This document shows, one piece after another, positions 63,945 through 64,000 of a stretch of 64,000 nucleotides of DNA (positions are counted from its first letter, which is position 1; each line of letters opens with the position of its first letter). A program made the position numbers and the translations under genes. The notes below the pieces were generated by a model. The model did not search any database. It was given only the letters and a program-made list of their open reading frames with translations, and had not been told where the DNA came from. This DNA is from Harmothoe impar (lineage: Eukaryota > Annelida > Polychaeta > Phyllodocida > Polynoidae). The stretch covers positions 41,876,488-41,940,487 of the forward strand of contig OX381721.1 in the NCBI GenBank assembly GCA_947462335.1. The letters are read 5' to 3'.

Positions 63945-64000
63945 CAAGATTGTTAAAGGACTACTGACTCATGACTACATTAATGGGTCTGACCTTGTGC

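Noticed and set aside
1..64000. CRISPR arrays, bacterial operons, riboswitches and phage genes
   Set aside because: The composition, repeat types and splice-like signals are eukaryotic; none of the tandem arrays has unique spacers between conserved repeats.

Overview
The window looks like intergenic and intronic DNA from a metazoan nuclear genome, probably a marine invertebrate such as a cephalochordate, hemichordate, echinoderm or mollusc. I cannot fix the species. Grounds: there are no operons, no ribosome-binding sites and no long uninterrupted genes. CpG-rich blocks carry animal promoter motifs (NRF1, YY1, NF-Y/CCAAT, CRE, E-box, Ets) and motifs resembling CTCF and RFX sites. Minisatellites and small terminal-inverted-repeat elements are abundant, as are long G or C runs and the palindrome TACATGTA. 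The longest non-repeat reading frame is about 176 codons, roughly what chance gives in 64 kb over six frames. No protein family could be recognised with confidence, so every CDS entry is a candidate exon at low confidence.

Layout. 0-6 kb: a head-to-head inverted minisatellite, a pyrimidine-rich array, a candidate minus-strand TATA gene, a cluster of nuclear-receptor half-sites overlapping an open frame, a tRNA-like pseudogene, about 41 copies of a 22-bp repeat, and poly-C tracts. 6-30 kb: mostly unique AT-moderate DNA with scattered candidate exons, a long hairpin at 16.2-16.5 kb, small TIR elements, and a compact regulatory block at 23.2-23.5 kb holding CTCF-like, X-box and USF-type sites. 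30-35 kb: a 30-bp repeat ending in a near-perfect hairpin, a 20-bp array with 200-bp higher-order structure, and a 607-bp tandem repeat. Just beyond them lies a persuasive minus-strand first exon (ATGGCGG start, AAG/GTAAGT donor). 35-43 kb: the most promoter-like part, with CpG-rich blocks at 38.4, 39.4, 41.65 and 42.65 kb, two further minus-strand first-exon candidates, a pogo/Tigger-like element flanked by TA, and piggyBac-like MITEs flanked by TTAA. 43-57 kb: mainly unique DNA with CTCF-like pairs, NRF1-type promoter motifs, a 44-bp array carrying splice-site-like sequences in every unit, and several MITEs. 57-61.3 kb: a 2.3-kb inverted repeat with arms of about 470 bp around a CpG-rich core, then a 128-bp tandem array interrupted by a 613-bp TIR element that itself carries a CTCF-like core and an RFX X-box. 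61.3-64 kb: unique DNA, a CT/GTCT microsatellite and a terminal AT microsatellite.

Most of what can be supported is repeat architecture and candidate regulatory sequence. How the candidate exons join into genes cannot be resolved without transcripts or comparative data. All motif counts are by eye.
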